A stretch of 64,000 nucleotides of DNA from Hoeflea sp. YIM 152468 (GTDB lineage Bacteria > Pseudomonadota > Alphaproteobacteria > Rhizobiales > Rhizobiaceae), in contig NZ_JARGET010000038.1 in assembly GCF_029210485.1 (NCBI RefSeq), positions 62,001-126,000 of the forward strand, in the 5' to 3' direction. The translations under genes were made by a program, and so were the position numbers. Positions 54,625-64,000 of the stretch are shown here, piece after piece (within the stretch, counting starts at the first letter, position 1; every line of letters starts with the position of its first letter). Under the pieces are notes generated by a model, which was given only the letters and a program-made list of their open reading frames with translations, was not told the origin of the DNA and ran no database searches.

Positions 54625-57306
54625 TCAGAGTGTGCGCGTGATGTGTTCGACGCGGAAACACTCAATGACATCGCCTGCGCGGATGTCTTCGTAATTCTCG
54701 AAGGCCATACCGCACTCCTGGCCTCCATGGACTTCGGCGACTTCGTCCTTGAAACGCTTGAGCGTCTTGAGCTTGCCTTCGTGGATGACAACGTTGTCAC
54801 GAATCAGGCGGACGCCCGAACCACGTTCAACCTTGCCTTCGGTGACACGGCAACCGGCAACCTTGCCGACCTTGGTGATGTTGAACACCTCGAGGATTTC
54901 GGCATTGCCAAGGAAGGTCTCGCGACGCTCCGGCGAGAGCATGCCCGACATCGCCGCCTTCACATCATCAATCAGATCGTAGATGATGTTGTAGTAGCGG
55001 ATCTCGACGCCATCCCGTTCGGCTGCATCACGTGCCTGCTTGTTGGCACGGACGTTGAAGCCGATGATAGCGGCGCCCGAAGCCTCCGCCAGCGAGATAT
55101 CGGACTCGGTGATCCCTCCGGCGCCGGAATGGATGATCCGGGCCCGGACTTCTTCGGTTCCGAGCTTGTCGATGGCGCTTGCAATGGCTTCGATCGAGCC
55201 CTGCACGTCGCCCTTAACCAGCAGCGGAAATTCCTGGCTGCCGGTATCCTGCAGCTGTGTCATCATCTGCTCGAGCGAGCCGCGTGAGCCGCTCTGGCGC
55301 GCCGCCGCCTTGTCACGGGCAAGCCGCTGACGGTAATCGGCGATTTCGCGCGCGCGGGCTTCATTCTCGACGACCGCAAAGCGGTCACCGGCCTGCGGCG
55401 TGCCCTGCAACCCGAGAATTTCCACGGGGAACGCCGGGCCGGCTTCCTTGACCTGCTCACCACGGTCGTTGACCAGAGCGCGCACTCGGCCCCACTGATC
55501 GCCGGCCACGAGGATTTCACCCGTGCGGAGCGTACCGGTCTGGACCAGCACGGTGGCGACCGAACCGCGGCCGCGATCCAGCTTGGCCTCGATCACCACG
55601 CCTTCGGCGGTGCGATCGGGGTTGGCCTTGAGATCCAGCAGTTCAGCCTGCAGAAGGATCGCGTCGAGCAGCTTGTCGAGATTGAGCTGCTTGGTGGCCG
55701 ACACCTCGACGTCGAGAACCTCGCCGCCCATGCTTTCGACAAACACTTCGTGCTGCAGCAGATCGGTGCGAACCTTCTGTGCATCGGCGGTCGGCTTGTC
55801 GATCTTGTTGATCGCCACGATGATGGGAACACCCGCCGCCTTGGCGTGATTGATCGATTCCACTGTCTGCGGCATCACGGCGTCGTCAGCGGCCACCACC
55901 AGAATGGCGATGTCGGTGGCTTCGGCGCCGCGGGCACGCATCGCGGTAAAGGCAGCGTGGCCAGGCGTGTCAATGAAGGTGATCAGCTGACCATTCTTTT
56001 CGACCTGGTAGGCACCGATGTGCTGGGTGATGCCACCGGCTTCACCCGAAACCACATTGGCGTCGCGGATCGCATCGAGCAACGAGGTCTTGCCGTGGTC
56101 GACGTGACCCATGATGGTGACCACCGGAGGCCGCGAGACCGTTTCGCCGCCCTTGTCCTCGACATTGAAAATGCCCAGTTCGATATCGGATTCCGAAACA
56201 CGGCGGACGGTGTGACCGAATTCGCCAGCGATGATCTCCGCCAGATCGGCATCGATGAGATCGCCAGGCTTCATCATCTGGCCTTCCTTCATCAGGTACT
56301 TGATCACATCGACCGACCGTTCGGCCATGCGCTGCGAAAGCTCCTGAATGGTGATGGTTTCCGGCAGTTGCACCTCGCGCATGACCTTTTCGCGTGGCTC
56401 CTGCGCCATCGAGCGGCGCATTTTTTCCTGACGGCGGCGCATGGCAGACAAGGAGCGGCCACGCGAATTGCCGTCATCATTGAGTGCTGCGGTCAGTGTC
56501 AGCTTGCCACGGCGCCGATCTTCTTCGGCCTTGGGACGCGCCGGCTTGGCCGCTTCAGGACGCGCACCCTTGGCGCCTGGACGGGCTGGGCCACCGGGAC
56601 GGGGCGCACCACTGGGGCGCGCCGGGGTTTCGTCTTCGCTTTCACGACGACGAGCCCGCACAGGCTCCTCGGCGGTGGGCGGCACCGCTTCGGCCGGCGC
56701 GTTGGCAGCAGCCTCGGCATCCAGGAGGGCCTGCTTTTCGGCTTCCTCGGCGAGGCGCGCATCTTCTATGGCCTTGAGGCGGGCGTTTTCAGCTTCCTCA
56801 ATGGCGCGGCGGGCGGCCTCTTCTTCGGCACGCTTGCGCTCTTCCAAATCCCGCACACGACTTTCCTGCAAGGCGCGGCGACGGGCTTCGACTTCATTGG
56901 CGGACAGTTGGTTGAGGACAGCACCGCGCGGCGGAGCCTTCGGCGCCGGAGCCCGCGGAGGGGTAACCGGAGCTTGCGGCTTCGACGGAGTTTGCGCGCT
57001 TGCCGGGGTCGACGGCGCTGCAGCGGCAGCCGGCGCGCGGGGAGCGGCTGGTGCAGCAGAAGCAGGCACATCGGCCGGCTTGTCGGCAACTGGCGCTGCC
57101 GGCCGCGGCTTGAGGGTCACCGGCGGCACCGGCTTTTCATCCTCGGGACGGGTGATGCGGCGCTTGCGCGTCTCCACCACCACAGCCTTGGTACGGCCAC
57201 GGCCCATCTCCTGGCGAACCATCCCCTGCTCGATCGCGGGGCGTTTCAGCGAGAAGGTCTTCTTGCCGGGTACACTGATTGTCTTGTCGTCGTTACTGTC
57301 GTTCAT
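54625..57306 (-). CDS. infB: Translation initiation factor IF-2
   Basis: 893 residues. A long Ala/Pro/Glu/Arg-rich N-terminal region (about 1-320), including a coiled-coil-like stretch rich in [13 protein letters not shown] patterns, precedes the conserved part. The G domain has GHVDHGKTS (about residue 399), DTPGHAAF and NKID. C-terminal domains II-IV end in FEDYEDI-like [16 protein letters not shown]. It loads fMet-tRNA on the 30S subunit. Part of the nusA-infB operon. Confidence 0.97.
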   Translation of the reverse strand: MNDSNDDKTISVPGKKTFSLKRPAIEQGMVRQEMGRGRTKAVVVETRKRRITRPEDEKPVPPVTLKPRPAAPVADKPADVPASAAPAAPRAPAAAAAPSTPASAQTPSKPQAPVTPPRAPAPKAPPRGAVLNQLSANEVEARRRALQESRVRDLEERKRAEEEAARRAIEEAENARLKAIEDARLAEEAEKQALLDAEAAANAPAEAVPPTAEEPVRARRRESEDETPARPSGAPRPGGPARPGAKGARPEAAKPARPKAEEDRRRGKLTLTAALNDDGNSRGRSLSAMRRRQEKMRRSMAQEPREKVMREVQLPETITIQELSQRMAERSVDVIKYLMKEGQMMKPGDLIDADLAEIIAGEFGHTVRRVSESDIELGIFNVEDKGGETVSRPPVVTIMGHVDHGKTSLLDAIRDANVVSGEAGGITQHIGAYQVEKNGQLITFIDTPGHAAFTAMRARGAEATDIAILVVAADDAVMPQTVESINHAKAAGVPIIVAINKIDKPTADAQKVRTDLLQHEVFVESMGGEVLDVEVSATKQLNLDKLLDAILLQAELLDLKANPDRTAEGVVIEAKLDRGRGSVATVLVQTGTLRTGEILVAGDQWGRVRALVNDRGEQVKEAGPAFPVEILGLQGTPQAGDRFAVVENEARAREIADYRQRLARDKAAARQSGSRGSLEQMMTQLQDTGSQEFPLLVKGDVQGSIEAIASAIDKLGTEEVRARIIHSGAGGITESDISLAEASGAAIIGFNVRANKQARDAAERDGVEIRYYNIIYDLIDDVKAAMSGMLSPERRETFLGNAEILEVFNITKVGKVAGCRVTEGKVERGSGVRLIRDNVVIHEGKLKTLKRFKDEVAEVHGGQECGMAFENYEDIRAGDVIECFRVEHITRTL

Positions 57307-57399
57307 TCCGTATCCGTTTCCGCGGGAAACCGCATCGCTGATCTGCGCGCCGGCTTCTTGATAGATCGCACCCGGGCTTTAATGCCCGGCAGCCCGTTT

Positions 57400-58026
57400 T
57401 CAGTCCGGCCCCGCCTGGGGACCGTTTCTGTAGCGCGCAAGCATCTTTGCGCGCTTCACTACACCCTCACCGGCCTGCCCTGCAAGCGCGGCGGCATGGA
57501 TAAAAGCGCCATCGCCCAAAGCAAGCCCCAATTCATCGGCTGAAAACTGCCGAAAGACAGGCACCTCAGCCTCATAGACACCCATTGCGCCGGCCGTATT
57601 GGCCTGCCGCAATTTGCGCACACCGTCCTCGGCGGCATCCGTCGCATGCATCAGCGCCACCGCAGCGCCTGAGCGCAAGGCGTCATCCACCTTACCAGAT
57701 CCGGTAACAAATTGGCCCGATTTTCGCGCCAGGTTCATCATACCGAATAAACCGTCACAAAGCAGCCTGTCGACCACTTCACCCAATGCAGGATCCGCCG
57801 TCACCTCAACCTTGAGTGCCCGACCGAAGAGCTTGCGCTTGACCGCAAGGTCAACCGCGGCCCGCTCGGCCGTCACCCAGCACCCCCGCCCCGGCAGGAC
57901 AAGGCGCAGATCCGGGACAACAGAGCCATCAGGCCCGGCCACGAACCGGATCAACCCGTCGGATTGACCCCGCTCCCTGGTCACTATGCACATCCGGTCG
58001 TTCACGGGCTCGATCCTGACCTTCAC
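57400..58026 (-). CDS. YlxR-family RNA-binding protein (DUF448) fused to an L7Ae-like domain
   Basis: 208 residues. The YlxR domain occupies about 1-90, with MCIVTRERG, DGLIRFV, and the RGCWVTAERAAVDLAVKR region. The C-terminal half (about 95-190: GLFGMMNLARKSGQFVTGSG) looks like an L7Ae/S12e-like domain, the two-domain form common in alphaproteobacteria. It lies between nusA (26-base gap) and infB, its standard place. A role in RNase P or transcription regulation has been proposed for the family. Confidence 0.9.
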   Translation of the reverse strand: MKVRIEPVNDRMCIVTRERGQSDGLIRFVAGPDGSVVPDLRLVLPGRGCWVTAERAAVDLAVKRKLFGRALKVEVTADPALGEVVDRLLCDGLFGMMNLARKSGQFVTGSGKVDDALRSGAAVALMHATDAAEDGVRKLRQANTAGAMGVYEAEVPVFRQFSADELGLALGDGAFIHAAALAGQAGEGVVKRAKMLARYRNGPQAGPD

Positions 58027-58052
58027 TGCAACGCCTCCGGCAACGCTGGACC

Positions 58053-59729
58053 TCAGGCCTGCTCGTCGCCTGCCGCCACCACTGTTTCCGCTGCAGCGGC
58101 TTCGGCCTCGCCTTCGGCAGCTTCGCCTCCGCCCTCGCCTTCGCCTTCGTCTTCGCCTTCTGCCTCCTCGACGACCAATTCGTCTTCGGAGATCCAGCCC
58201 ACCGCAAGACGTGCCTGCAAGATCATTTGCTCAGCTTCCGCCCGGGTCACCTCGAGGCTGGAAAACAGGCCTTCAAAGCGTTTGGTTTCACCATCCTTGC
58301 GCTCCGACCAACCGGTCAGATCGTCAACGGCACAGCCGGCGAAATCTTCGATTGTCTTGATCCCGTCGCCACCGAGCGCCACCATCATCGCGGTGGTGAT
58401 CCCGGGGATCGAGCGCAACTCATCCTCAACACCCAGCTCCTGGCGCTTGGTATCCAGCTCGGCCTCGATCCTGTCGAGGTATTCCTTCGCACGGGTCTGA
58501 AGCTCGTTTGCAGTTTCCTCGTCAAAGCCTTCGATCGCGGTGATTTCACCGATTTCGACATAGGCCACTTCCTCAACCTGGCTGAAGCCTTCCGAGGCGA
58601 GCACCTGGCCGACCATTTCGTCGACATCAAGCGCTTCCATGAACAGCTGCGTGCGCTCGTGGAATTCCTTCTGACGGCGCTGGCTTTCTTCTTCCTCGGT
58701 GAGGATGTCGATGTCCCAGCCGGTCAACTGCGAGGCAAGCCGGACATTCTGGCCGCGACGGCCGATGGCCAGTGACAACTGCTCGTCCGGCACCACGACT
58801 TCGATGCGCTCGGCATCCTCGTCGAGCACCACCTTGCTCACCTCGGCCGGCTGCAGCGCGTTGACGATGAAGCTCGCCGGCGAGGGTGACCAGGGAATGA
58901 TGTCAATTTTCTCGCCCTGCAATTCGCCCACGACGGCCTGCACACGGCTGCCGCGCATGCCGACGCAGGCACCGACCGGATCGATGGCGGAATCATTGGA
59001 GATCACGGCAATCTTGGCGCGGCTGCCCGGATCACGCGCGACCGAACGAATTTCAATGATGCCGTCATAGATTTCCGGCACTTCCATCATGAACAGCTTG
59101 ACCATGAACTGCGGATGGGTGCGCGAGAGGAAAATCTGCGGTCCGCGCTGCTCGCGGCGCACGTCATACACATAGGCACGAACCCGATCGCCATAGCGGA
59201 AGGCTTCGCGCGGGATGGTTTCATCGCGCCGGATGATGCCTTCGCCACGGCCGAGATCGACGATGACGTTGCCGTACTCGACGCGCTTGACCGTGCCGTT
59301 GACGATCTCGCCAATGCGATCCTTGAACTCGTCGAACTGCTGGTCGCGCTCGGCTTCCCGCACCTTCTGCACGATCACCTGCTTGGCGGACTGGGCCGCG
59401 ATACGGCCGAAATCCATCGGCGGCAGCGGATCAGCAATGAAATCGCCAAGCTGCGCATCGGGATTGCGGTCACGCGCCAGCATCAGCGGGATCTGGGTCG
59501 AGTAATCCTCTGCATGCTCGACAACCTCGAGAAGACGCTGCAATCGGATTTCGCCGGTCTTTGCGTTGATGTCAGCCCGTATGTTGGATTCCGATCCGTA
59601 GCGCGAACGCGCAGCCTTCTGGATCGCGTCCGCCATCGCGGAGATCACGATCTCGCGGTCAATGGACTTCTCGCGAGCGACCGCATCGGCGATCTGAAGA
59701 AGCTCAAGCCTGTTTGCACTGACTGCCAT
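58053..59729 (-). CDS. nusA: Transcription termination/antitermination protein NusA
   Basis: 558 residues from ATG 59729 (GGAG 6 bases upstream preferred over an ATG four codons earlier). In order: N-terminal RNA polymerase-binding domain ([20 protein letters not shown]), S1 domain (about 130-200), two KH domains ([17 protein letters not shown] and [16 protein letters not shown]), then helix-hairpin-helix acidic repeats and a Glu/Ala-rich tail. It controls pausing and termination. Confidence 0.97.
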   Translation of the reverse strand: MAVSANRLELLQIADAVAREKSIDREIVISAMADAIQKAARSRYGSESNIRADINAKTGEIRLQRLLEVVEHAEDYSTQIPLMLARDRNPDAQLGDFIADPLPPMDFGRIAAQSAKQVIVQKVREAERDQQFDEFKDRIGEIVNGTVKRVEYGNVIVDLGRGEGIIRRDETIPREAFRYGDRVRAYVYDVRREQRGPQIFLSRTHPQFMVKLFMMEVPEIYDGIIEIRSVARDPGSRAKIAVISNDSAIDPVGACVGMRGSRVQAVVGELQGEKIDIIPWSPSPASFIVNALQPAEVSKVVLDEDAERIEVVVPDEQLSLAIGRRGQNVRLASQLTGWDIDILTEEEESQRRQKEFHERTQLFMEALDVDEMVGQVLASEGFSQVEEVAYVEIGEITAIEGFDEETANELQTRAKEYLDRIEAELDTKRQELGVEDELRSIPGITTAMMVALGGDGIKTIEDFAGCAVDDLTGWSERKDGETKRFEGLFSSLEVTRAEAEQMILQARLAVGWISEDELVVEEAEGEDEGEGEGGGEAAEGEAEAAAAETVVAAGDEQA

Positions 59730-59831
59730 GTCTGTCTCCATGTGTCGGCTCGCAACCGGCGGGCCTTGTCTGGTTTGGGTCCATCAAACGGACCTGATCA
59801 ACTGAGCCCGGCGGGCACCATCAAAATCGTT

Positions 59832-60470
59832 TCAGGCCTTGTCCCCGGCCTCTCCGGCGTCACCGGCTTCTTCATTTTCATCGTCTGCGGGCTCCTCGAG
59901 AGCCTGTGCGGCCTTTGCGGCCTTGTCTGCGCGCAGCGATTCGCGAACCAGCTCATCGGTCAGCACCAGCTTGGCCTCGGCCAGCGCCGAAAACGGAATC
60001 ACCGCAATATTGATCTCGCCCTCGACCGGCTGCTCGCGCTCGACCGAAAATGCGGTCTCGGTCACATCACGGATGTATCCGCGAAAACGCTTTCTGCCAT
60101 TGATCAGGACCGACGCATCGCAACGGGCCAGATGGCCTTCCCAGCGCAGGAAATCGGACTTTCGCACCAACGGCCGGTCGATACCGGGTGACGAGATTTC
60201 CAGATGATAGGCCTTCTCGACAGGATCCTCGACATCCAGCGCCGGCGAAATCGCGCGGGAAACCGCTTCACAGTCCTCGACGCTCATGGTGCCGTCGTTG
60301 CGTTCCGCCATGATTTGCAGTGTCAATCCATTCTGACTCAACTGGCGAACCCGCACAAGGCGCATGTCCAGAGATTGAATCAGCGGCTCGACAATTTCGG
60401 CAATGCGCGCGTCAACGCCGGTTTCGGTGACCAGTCTTTCCTCATGAGGCATTGCGGTGTCGTCTGTCAT
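59832..60470 (-). CDS. rimP: Ribosome maturation factor RimP
   Basis: 212 residues from ATG 60470, which has AGGGA upstream; the longer frame has no family similarity before [14 protein letters not shown]-terminal RimP block is [30 protein letters not shown] is the hallmark. It helps 30S maturation. The C-terminal extension is acidic and Ala-rich. It is first gene of the rimP-nusA-infB operon. Confidence 0.95.
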   Translation of the reverse strand: MTDDTAMPHEERLVTETGVDARIAEIVEPLIQSLDMRLVRVRQLSQNGLTLQIMAERNDGTMSVEDCEAVSRAISPALDVEDPVEKAYHLEISSPGIDRPLVRKSDFLRWEGHLARCDASVLINGRKRFRGYIRDVTETAFSVEREQPVEGEINIAVIPFSALAEAKLVLTDELVRESLRADKAAKAAQALEEPADDENEEAGDAGEAGDKA

Positions 60471-60622
60471 CGGTCCCTGGTCCTGGCTGCTGCATGAGTC
60501 CGCAAACCGGCTTCGATTTGAGGACTGAATCATACAGCACATTTGAAACGTGCTGCGGTGTGGCTTGTGTGTCATCTTCGGCATGACACACGCTGCAATG
60601 GTTCAACTGAGCGCCTGGCAAC

Positions 60623-60658
60623 AAAAAAGAGCGGGTCCTCGCGGGCCCACCCTTGCTC
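60623..60658 (-). promoter_or_regulatory. Attenuator-like hairpin with T-tract in the rimP leader
   Basis: On the minus strand GAGC AA GGGT pairs with ACCC GCTC (plus 60629-60658) around a GC-rich loop and is followed directly by six T. Nothing is transcribed toward it except from the rimP promoter, so it is best read as an attenuator in the leader rather than the end of another gene. Confidence 0.6.
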
Positions 60659-60681
60659 AGAACGATCAAGAATTTGGGCGT

Positions 60682-60710
60682 TATATAGCCTGCTTCAAGC
60701 TCAGGGGCAA
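60682..60710 (-). promoter_or_regulatory. Candidate sigma-70 promoter for rimP-nusA-infB
   Basis: Minus-strand TTGCCC (plus 60705-60710) and TATATA (plus 60682-60687) are separated by exactly 17 bases. It lies about 210 bases before rimP and just upstream of the attenuator-like hairpin. Confidence 0.5.
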
Positions 60711-60891
60711 GATATTTCGCGATTCTTGCAACTTTGCACCTCCAGCGCCGCGCGGTCGCGCGATTGACCGGCGACATCGCCCCAATCCAGTGACGCCCGG
60801 CCGCGTAACCATAAGTAAACCTGATTGACTCAGACTGGTCATTCGGCCGCGAATTGTCGCCCCCCGACCCGGAGCGAAACGAAAGACCGCA

Positions 60892-61683
60892 ATGAGAAAG
60901 CAACACGACCTACTCGAGAATGCGGTGATCGTCGCCGCCCATCCCGATGACGAGATCTTGTGGTTTTCGTCGATCATGCAACAGGCCCGCCAGGTGATCA
61001 TCCTTTATCGCGACTTCTGGGCTGTACCGGATCTTGGCAACAAGCGTGCGGCCGCAATAGCCAATCTGCCGCACGACAACGTAACCTGGCTGGAACTGGC
61101 CGAAGCGGGCTCTTACGGCTGCGCCGACTGGACGTCGCCCGAGATGTCGGAAACCGGGCTGGCCTTTACCGCGACGGCGACGATGCGCGATATCAAATCG
61201 ATGGTGAAAAAAATGGTCCCGGCTGACAGCCCAGCGCCGGCGGCACGGCTGGCGCAGGCCTATAACGACAATTTCTTCACCATCGTCGAGCGGCTTCGTC
61301 CGATGCTGAGCGAAGACATGAATGTGTTCACCCATAATCCCTGGGGAGAGTACGGCCACGAAGATCATGTGCAATGTTTCCGGGCCGTCGACCGTCTGCG
61401 CCAAGAGATCGGATTCAAATTGTGGATGTCCAACTACTGCACGGAGCGCTCGCTGCCCCTGGCAATGACCTATTTCCAGCGAACTCCGGGGCCCTTCATT
61501 CGCCTTCCCGCCGATGTGGAGTATGCGCAACGGGTAGCCCAGGCCTATGTCGACGCAGATTGCTGGACCTGGATTGACGATTGGGACTGGTTCGAAGATG
61601 AGTGCTTCATGGAGGCGCCGGCTGGCCCGTCCAGCGCGCCGGGACAGGGCCGTCTGTTCCCGCTGAATTTCTTTTCAATGTGA
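60892..61683 (+). CDS. PIG-L / LmbE-family deacetylase-like protein
   Basis: 263 residues. The zinc motif AHPDDE lies at 16-21 and the third-ligand region is YGHEDHVQCF. The family removes N-acetyl groups from GlcNAc-type substrates. The protein keeps the metal motif but otherwise shows no close match I recognise, and it has an acidic aromatic C-terminal part (WTWIDDWDWFEDECF). No sugar gene is adjacent, so the substrate is unknown. It converges on trmB. Confidence 0.8.
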   Translation: MRKQHDLLENAVIVAAHPDDEILWFSSIMQQARQVIILYRDFWAVPDLGNKRAAAIANLPHDNVTWLELAEAGSYGCADWTSPEMSETGLAFTATATMRDIKSMVKKMVPADSPAPAARLAQAYNDNFFTIVERLRPMLSEDMNVFTHNPWGEYGHEDHVQCFRAVDRLRQEIGFKLWMSNYCTERSLPLAMTYFQRTPGPFIRLPADVEYAQRVAQAYVDADCWTWIDDWDWFEDECFMEAPAGPSSAPGQGRLFPLNFFSM

Positions 61684-61699
61684 GCGCTACACGCGGGTC

Positions 61700-62404
61700 T
61701 CAGGCGAGCCTGACGAATTCGAGATAGCAAGGCTTGCGGCCTTCGCGGATCGCCTTGGCCTCATAGCGGGTGCCGGGCCAGCCTGACCATGGCTCGCGCC
61801 AGTCGCTGGCCTTGCGGGCAGTCCAGTCGAACCCCGAATGTGCAGCCATGTGAGCAAGCGTCCAGTTGACATAGGAGTCGATGTCGGAGGCAAAGCCGAA
61901 GCGGCCGCCGGGTTTGAGCACACGGGCAAAGCGGTCGAGATTGAGCCGGGAGACGAAACGGCGCTTCCAGTGCTTCTTCTTGGGCCACGGATCGGGATAG
62001 AGCAGATCGATGCGATCGAGGCAGGCTTCGGGCAGCCAATCAAGCACCCGCGTGGCGTCATCGTCATAGAGCCGGATATTTTCGAGCCCCTGGCTTTCCA
62101 GCCCGGCCAGCAACTTGGCCATGGAGTTGACGAACGGCTCGACGCCGATGAACCCGACTTCTGGTGCATGGCATGCGCGATGAAGCAGATGTTCGCCACC
62201 GCCGAAGCCGATCTCGAGCCGGATCTCCGACACCGGACTCTGCCAGAGACTGGAGAGAGGGTCCGGTGGTGGAGATGACAGATCGAGCTTGAACGCAGGC
62301 AGTAGCGCTGCCAGCGCCTCGGCCTGCGCAGCCCTGAGAGGCTTTCCCTTGCGGCGACCGTAAAATGCCTCGGTCGCCCGGCTGCGCCTTTGTGCGTTGG
62401 TCAT
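61700..62404 (-). CDS. trmB: tRNA (guanine-N7-)-methyltransferase
   Basis: 234 residues. It methylates G46 of tRNA using SAM. The SAM-binding block is [30 protein letters not shown] is the TrmB signature. It lies 32 bases after metK on the same strand, the usual alphaproteobacterial pair, so SAM synthase and a SAM consumer are likely co-transcribed. Confidence 0.95.
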   Translation of the reverse strand: MTNAQRRSRATEAFYGRRKGKPLRAAQAEALAALLPAFKLDLSSPPPDPLSSLWQSPVSEIRLEIGFGGGEHLLHRACHAPEVGFIGVEPFVNSMAKLLAGLESQGLENIRLYDDDATRVLDWLPEACLDRIDLLYPDPWPKKKHWKRRFVSRLNLDRFARVLKPGGRFGFASDIDSYVNWTLAHMAAHSGFDWTARKASDWREPWSGWPGTRYEAKAIREGRKPCYLEFVRLA

Positions 62405-62436
62405 GATTTCTATAGCACCAAGCTTGATGGTCTGGC

Positions 62437-63678
62437 TCAGTTCTTGAGAGCATCCTTGAGGGGCTTGACCAGATCAAGCTTTTCCCAGGAAAAAGAGCCG
62501 TCGCGGCCTGGCTTGCGGCCAAAATGGCCATAGGCTGCCGTGCGCGCATAAATCGGCTTGTTGAGATCGAGATGGGTGCGGATGCCGCGCGGAGTCAGGT
62601 CCATGACCTTGGGCAGCGCCTCTTCAAGGGCTGCTTCAGAGACTTTTCCGGTGTCATGGAAATTGACATTGATCGACAGCGGCTGCGCAATGCCAATGGC
62701 GTAGGCGAGCTGGATCGTGCAGCGCTCCGCGAAGCCGGCGGCAATGGCGTTTTTCGCCAGATAGCGCGCCGCATAGGCCGCCGACCGATCGACCTTGGTG
62801 GTGTCCTTGCCGGAAAAAGCCCCGCCACCGTGAGGTGCCGCCCCGCCATAGGTATCGACAATGATCTTGCGCCCGGTCAAGCCGGTATCGCCGTCAGGGC
62901 CGCCGATGACAAACTTGCCAGTCGGGTTGATATGCCACGCGCAATCTGTGGCAATCGGAAGGTCACCCAGCGCCTGCCGGATGAAAGGCTCAACAGCCGT
63001 TCGCACCTTGGCCGAATCCCAGCCTTCATCCAGATGCTGGGTCGACAGCACGATCGCCGTAACTTCGCTGGGCTTGCCGTCGACGTAGCGAACGGTAACC
63101 TGGCTCTTGGCGTCAGGGCCGAGTTGGCCGACGTCGCCTTCGCCCTTGTGGCGAGCGGCGGCGAGAAGCTCGAGAATCTTGTGCGAATAGTAAATCGGCG
63201 CCGGCATCAGGTCCGGAGTCTCGCGGCAGGCATAGCCGAACATGATGCCTTGATCGCCCGCACCTTCGGAACCCTGCTGGTCTGAGGAATTGTCGACCCC
63301 TTGCGCAATATGGGCCGACTGAAAATGCAGCAATACGTCGATTTTGGCGGTTTTCCAGTGAAAGCCATCCTGCTCGTAGCCGATGGACCGTATCGCCTTG
63401 CGCGCGGCAGATCTGAATTTGGCGGGATTGATGACTTCCTTGCCCGACTTGTCCAACTTGACCAGTGACGGAGGCACCCGGACCTCACCGGCAATAATAA
63501 CCCTGTTGGTGGTCGCAAGCGTTTCGCAGGCCACCCGCACATCCCCTGGATTCATGCCGGATTTTTTCGCTTCGCGATAAACCAAATCAACGATTTCATC
63601 AGAAATCCGGTCGCACACCTTGTCAGGATGGCCCTCGGATACTGATTCACTGGTGAAAAGGAAATTCGAGCGCTCCAT
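62437..63678 (-). CDS. metK: S-adenosylmethionine synthetase
   Basis: 413 residues from ATG 63678, which has GGAG 6 bases upstream; the in-frame ATG at 63690 lacks a ribosome site. Blocks: [39 protein letters not shown] (hexapeptide-like site), and [19 protein letters not shown]. It makes SAM from methionine and ATP. Confidence 0.97.
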   Translation of the reverse strand: MERSNFLFTSESVSEGHPDKVCDRISDEIVDLVYREAKKSGMNPGDVRVACETLATTNRVIIAGEVRVPPSLVKLDKSGKEVINPAKFRSAARKAIRSIGYEQDGFHWKTAKIDVLLHFQSAHIAQGVDNSSDQQGSEGAGDQGIMFGYACRETPDLMPAPIYYSHKILELLAAARHKGEGDVGQLGPDAKSQVTVRYVDGKPSEVTAIVLSTQHLDEGWDSAKVRTAVEPFIRQALGDLPIATDCAWHINPTGKFVIGGPDGDTGLTGRKIIVDTYGGAAPHGGGAFSGKDTTKVDRSAAYAARYLAKNAIAAGFAERCTIQLAYAIGIAQPLSINVNFHDTGKVSEAALEEALPKVMDLTPRGIRTHLDLNKPIYARTAAYGHFGRKPGRDGSFSWEKLDLVKPLKDALKN

Positions 63679-63749
63679 GGCAGGCTCCATCAGATTGAAT
63701 TGGTGAAGCCTCTTTAGTGGCTACACAGGCCCCTGACAAGGTCAGAATG

Positions 63750-63771
63750 ACATAAATATATCTTGATATGT
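63750..63771. promoter_or_regulatory. Palindromic operator candidate upstream of metK
   Basis: ACATAAATATATCTTGATATGT is symmetric at its ends (ACATA / TATGT) with an AT-rich centre holding ATATC-TT-GATAT halves in imperfect form, 72 bases before the metK start. ArsR-type SAM/SAH-cycle regulators bind AT-rich palindromes in front of metK in proteobacteria; assignment here is inference. Confidence 0.45.
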
Positions 63772-63804
63772 TGGCCGAGGTGCCGATTCCATGATGGCGC
63801 TTCG

Positions 63805-63850
63805 CGCACTCTGGTGCGGTCGTGCCGCTGCACGACCGCACCAGAGTGCG
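63805..63850. repeat. Perfect 21-bp inverted repeat with 4-base loop
   Basis: The arms at 63805-63825 and 63830-63850 are exact complements over 21 bases (CGCACTCTGGTG at the outer left, CACCAGAGTGCG at the outer right), with loop CGCT. No T-tract follows on either strand. It is the longest perfect stem I see in the window; function unknown. Confidence 0.8.
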
Positions 63851-63917
63851 GCACCGCCAGCCCAATGCGCCCCCAGCGACCTGCATCCATTCGGACGCAC
63901 AAAGGCCGATGCAGCAC

Positions 63918-63973
63918 TTTGATAAGATGCATGTACGTTATCGTTCAAACGACCAGGTTCGAACGCGAAATGC
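63918..63973 (+). repeat. Dispersed palindromic intergenic repeat, copy E
   Basis: TTTGATAAGATGCATG on the left and GTTCGAACGCGAAATGC on the right with TCGTTCAAAC between. It keeps the order of elements seen in copies B-D, with some divergence. Confidence 0.55.
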
Positions 63974-64000
63974 CTTGGCCGGCGATGCCTGCAAACCGCA

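Larger units (their letters stand above)
60471..60891. other. Divergent leader region of rimP operon and LmbE-type gene
   Basis: 421 bases without a supported gene. The minus strand holds a promoter candidate (60682-60710) and a hairpin with T-tract (60623-60658). The plus-strand promoter for the deacetylase gene is not obvious. Confidence 0.6.
63679..64000. other. metK upstream region, no supported gene
   Basis: 322 bases to the window end. It carries a palindrome (63750-63771), a perfect long stem-loop (63805-63850) and a repeat copy (63918-63973). Short reading frames here have no family features. Confidence 0.55.

Noticed and set aside
55750-57543. Open frame of 597 codons antisense to infB
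   Set aside because: Low-complexity translation produced by the Ala/Glu-rich infB N-terminus and GC bias.
63679-63804. SAM or SAM/SAH riboswitch before metK
   Set aside because: I could not find the conserved cores or pseudoknot pairing; only a DNA-type palindrome is visible.
1-64000. CRISPR arrays, IS elements, phage genes, tRNA and rRNA genes
   Set aside because: No regularly spaced repeats, transposases, integrases or tRNA cloverleafs were seen on either strand.

Overview
The window looks like chromosome of a high-GC alphaproteobacterium of the order Rhizobiales (Rhizobiaceae or Phyllobacteriaceae type). The reasons are the gene order metK-trmB / rimP-nusA-ylxR-infB-rbfA-truB-rpsO-pnp at the right end, the large number of ABC, TRAP and tripartite tricarboxylate (TTT) uptake systems under GntR and LysR regulators, and a dispersed palindromic intergenic repeat of a kind I recognise from rhizobial genomes. 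Species assignment is not possible by eye. I see no rRNA, tRNA, CRISPR, IS element or prophage.

Left part (about 1-15.6 kb): a nitrogen and carbon salvage locus. A polyamine-type ABC transporter (77-4023) and a LysR regulator lie beside a very clear creatinase (5174-6403). A GlxA-type AraC regulator is divergent from soxBDAG (heterotetrameric sarcosine oxidase), which is followed by glyA and sdaA. Read as a pathway: creatine -> sarcosine + urea; sarcosine -> glycine + methylene-THF; glycine + methylene-THF -> serine; serine -> pyruvate + NH3. That the ABC transporter imports creatine is inference.

15.7-23.6 kb: a minus-strand operon with an RraA-type aldolase-like protein, TctC, TctB, TctA and three different oxidoreductases of hydroxyacid families. 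It ends in a frameshifted and truncated remnant of a glycerate 2-kinase gene. A divergent LysR gene is the probable regulator. 23.6-25.9 kb: an intergenic stretch with repeats, an SDR gene and a GntR gene.

26-48.6 kb: sugar and sugar-acid catabolism. There is a TRAP transporter, a D-xylonate-dehydratase-like IlvD/Edd enzyme co-oriented with a sugar ABC transporter, two divergent GntR genes, and an aldo/keto reductase. A tightly coupled operon follows: TRAP transporter, ABM-domain protein, metallo-beta-lactamase-fold hydrolase, OtnK kinase and OtnC decarboxylase. A divergent operon holds an isopropylmalate-dehydrogenase-like enzyme, a Gfo/Idh oxidoreductase and a GntR regulator. Operator-like palindromes lie in most of the divergent gaps, and stem-loops follow four of the five transporter binding-protein genes.

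48.6-64 kb: a bidirectional terminator separates the accessory part from conserved core genes on the minus strand: pnp, rpsO, (a small secreted protein and chaC inserted), truB, rbfA, infB, ylxR, nusA, rimP, then (a LmbE-type deacetylase on plus) trmB and metK. A hairpin plus T-tract in the rimP leader looks like an attenuator. Upstream of metK are a palindrome and a perfect long stem-loop of unknown role.
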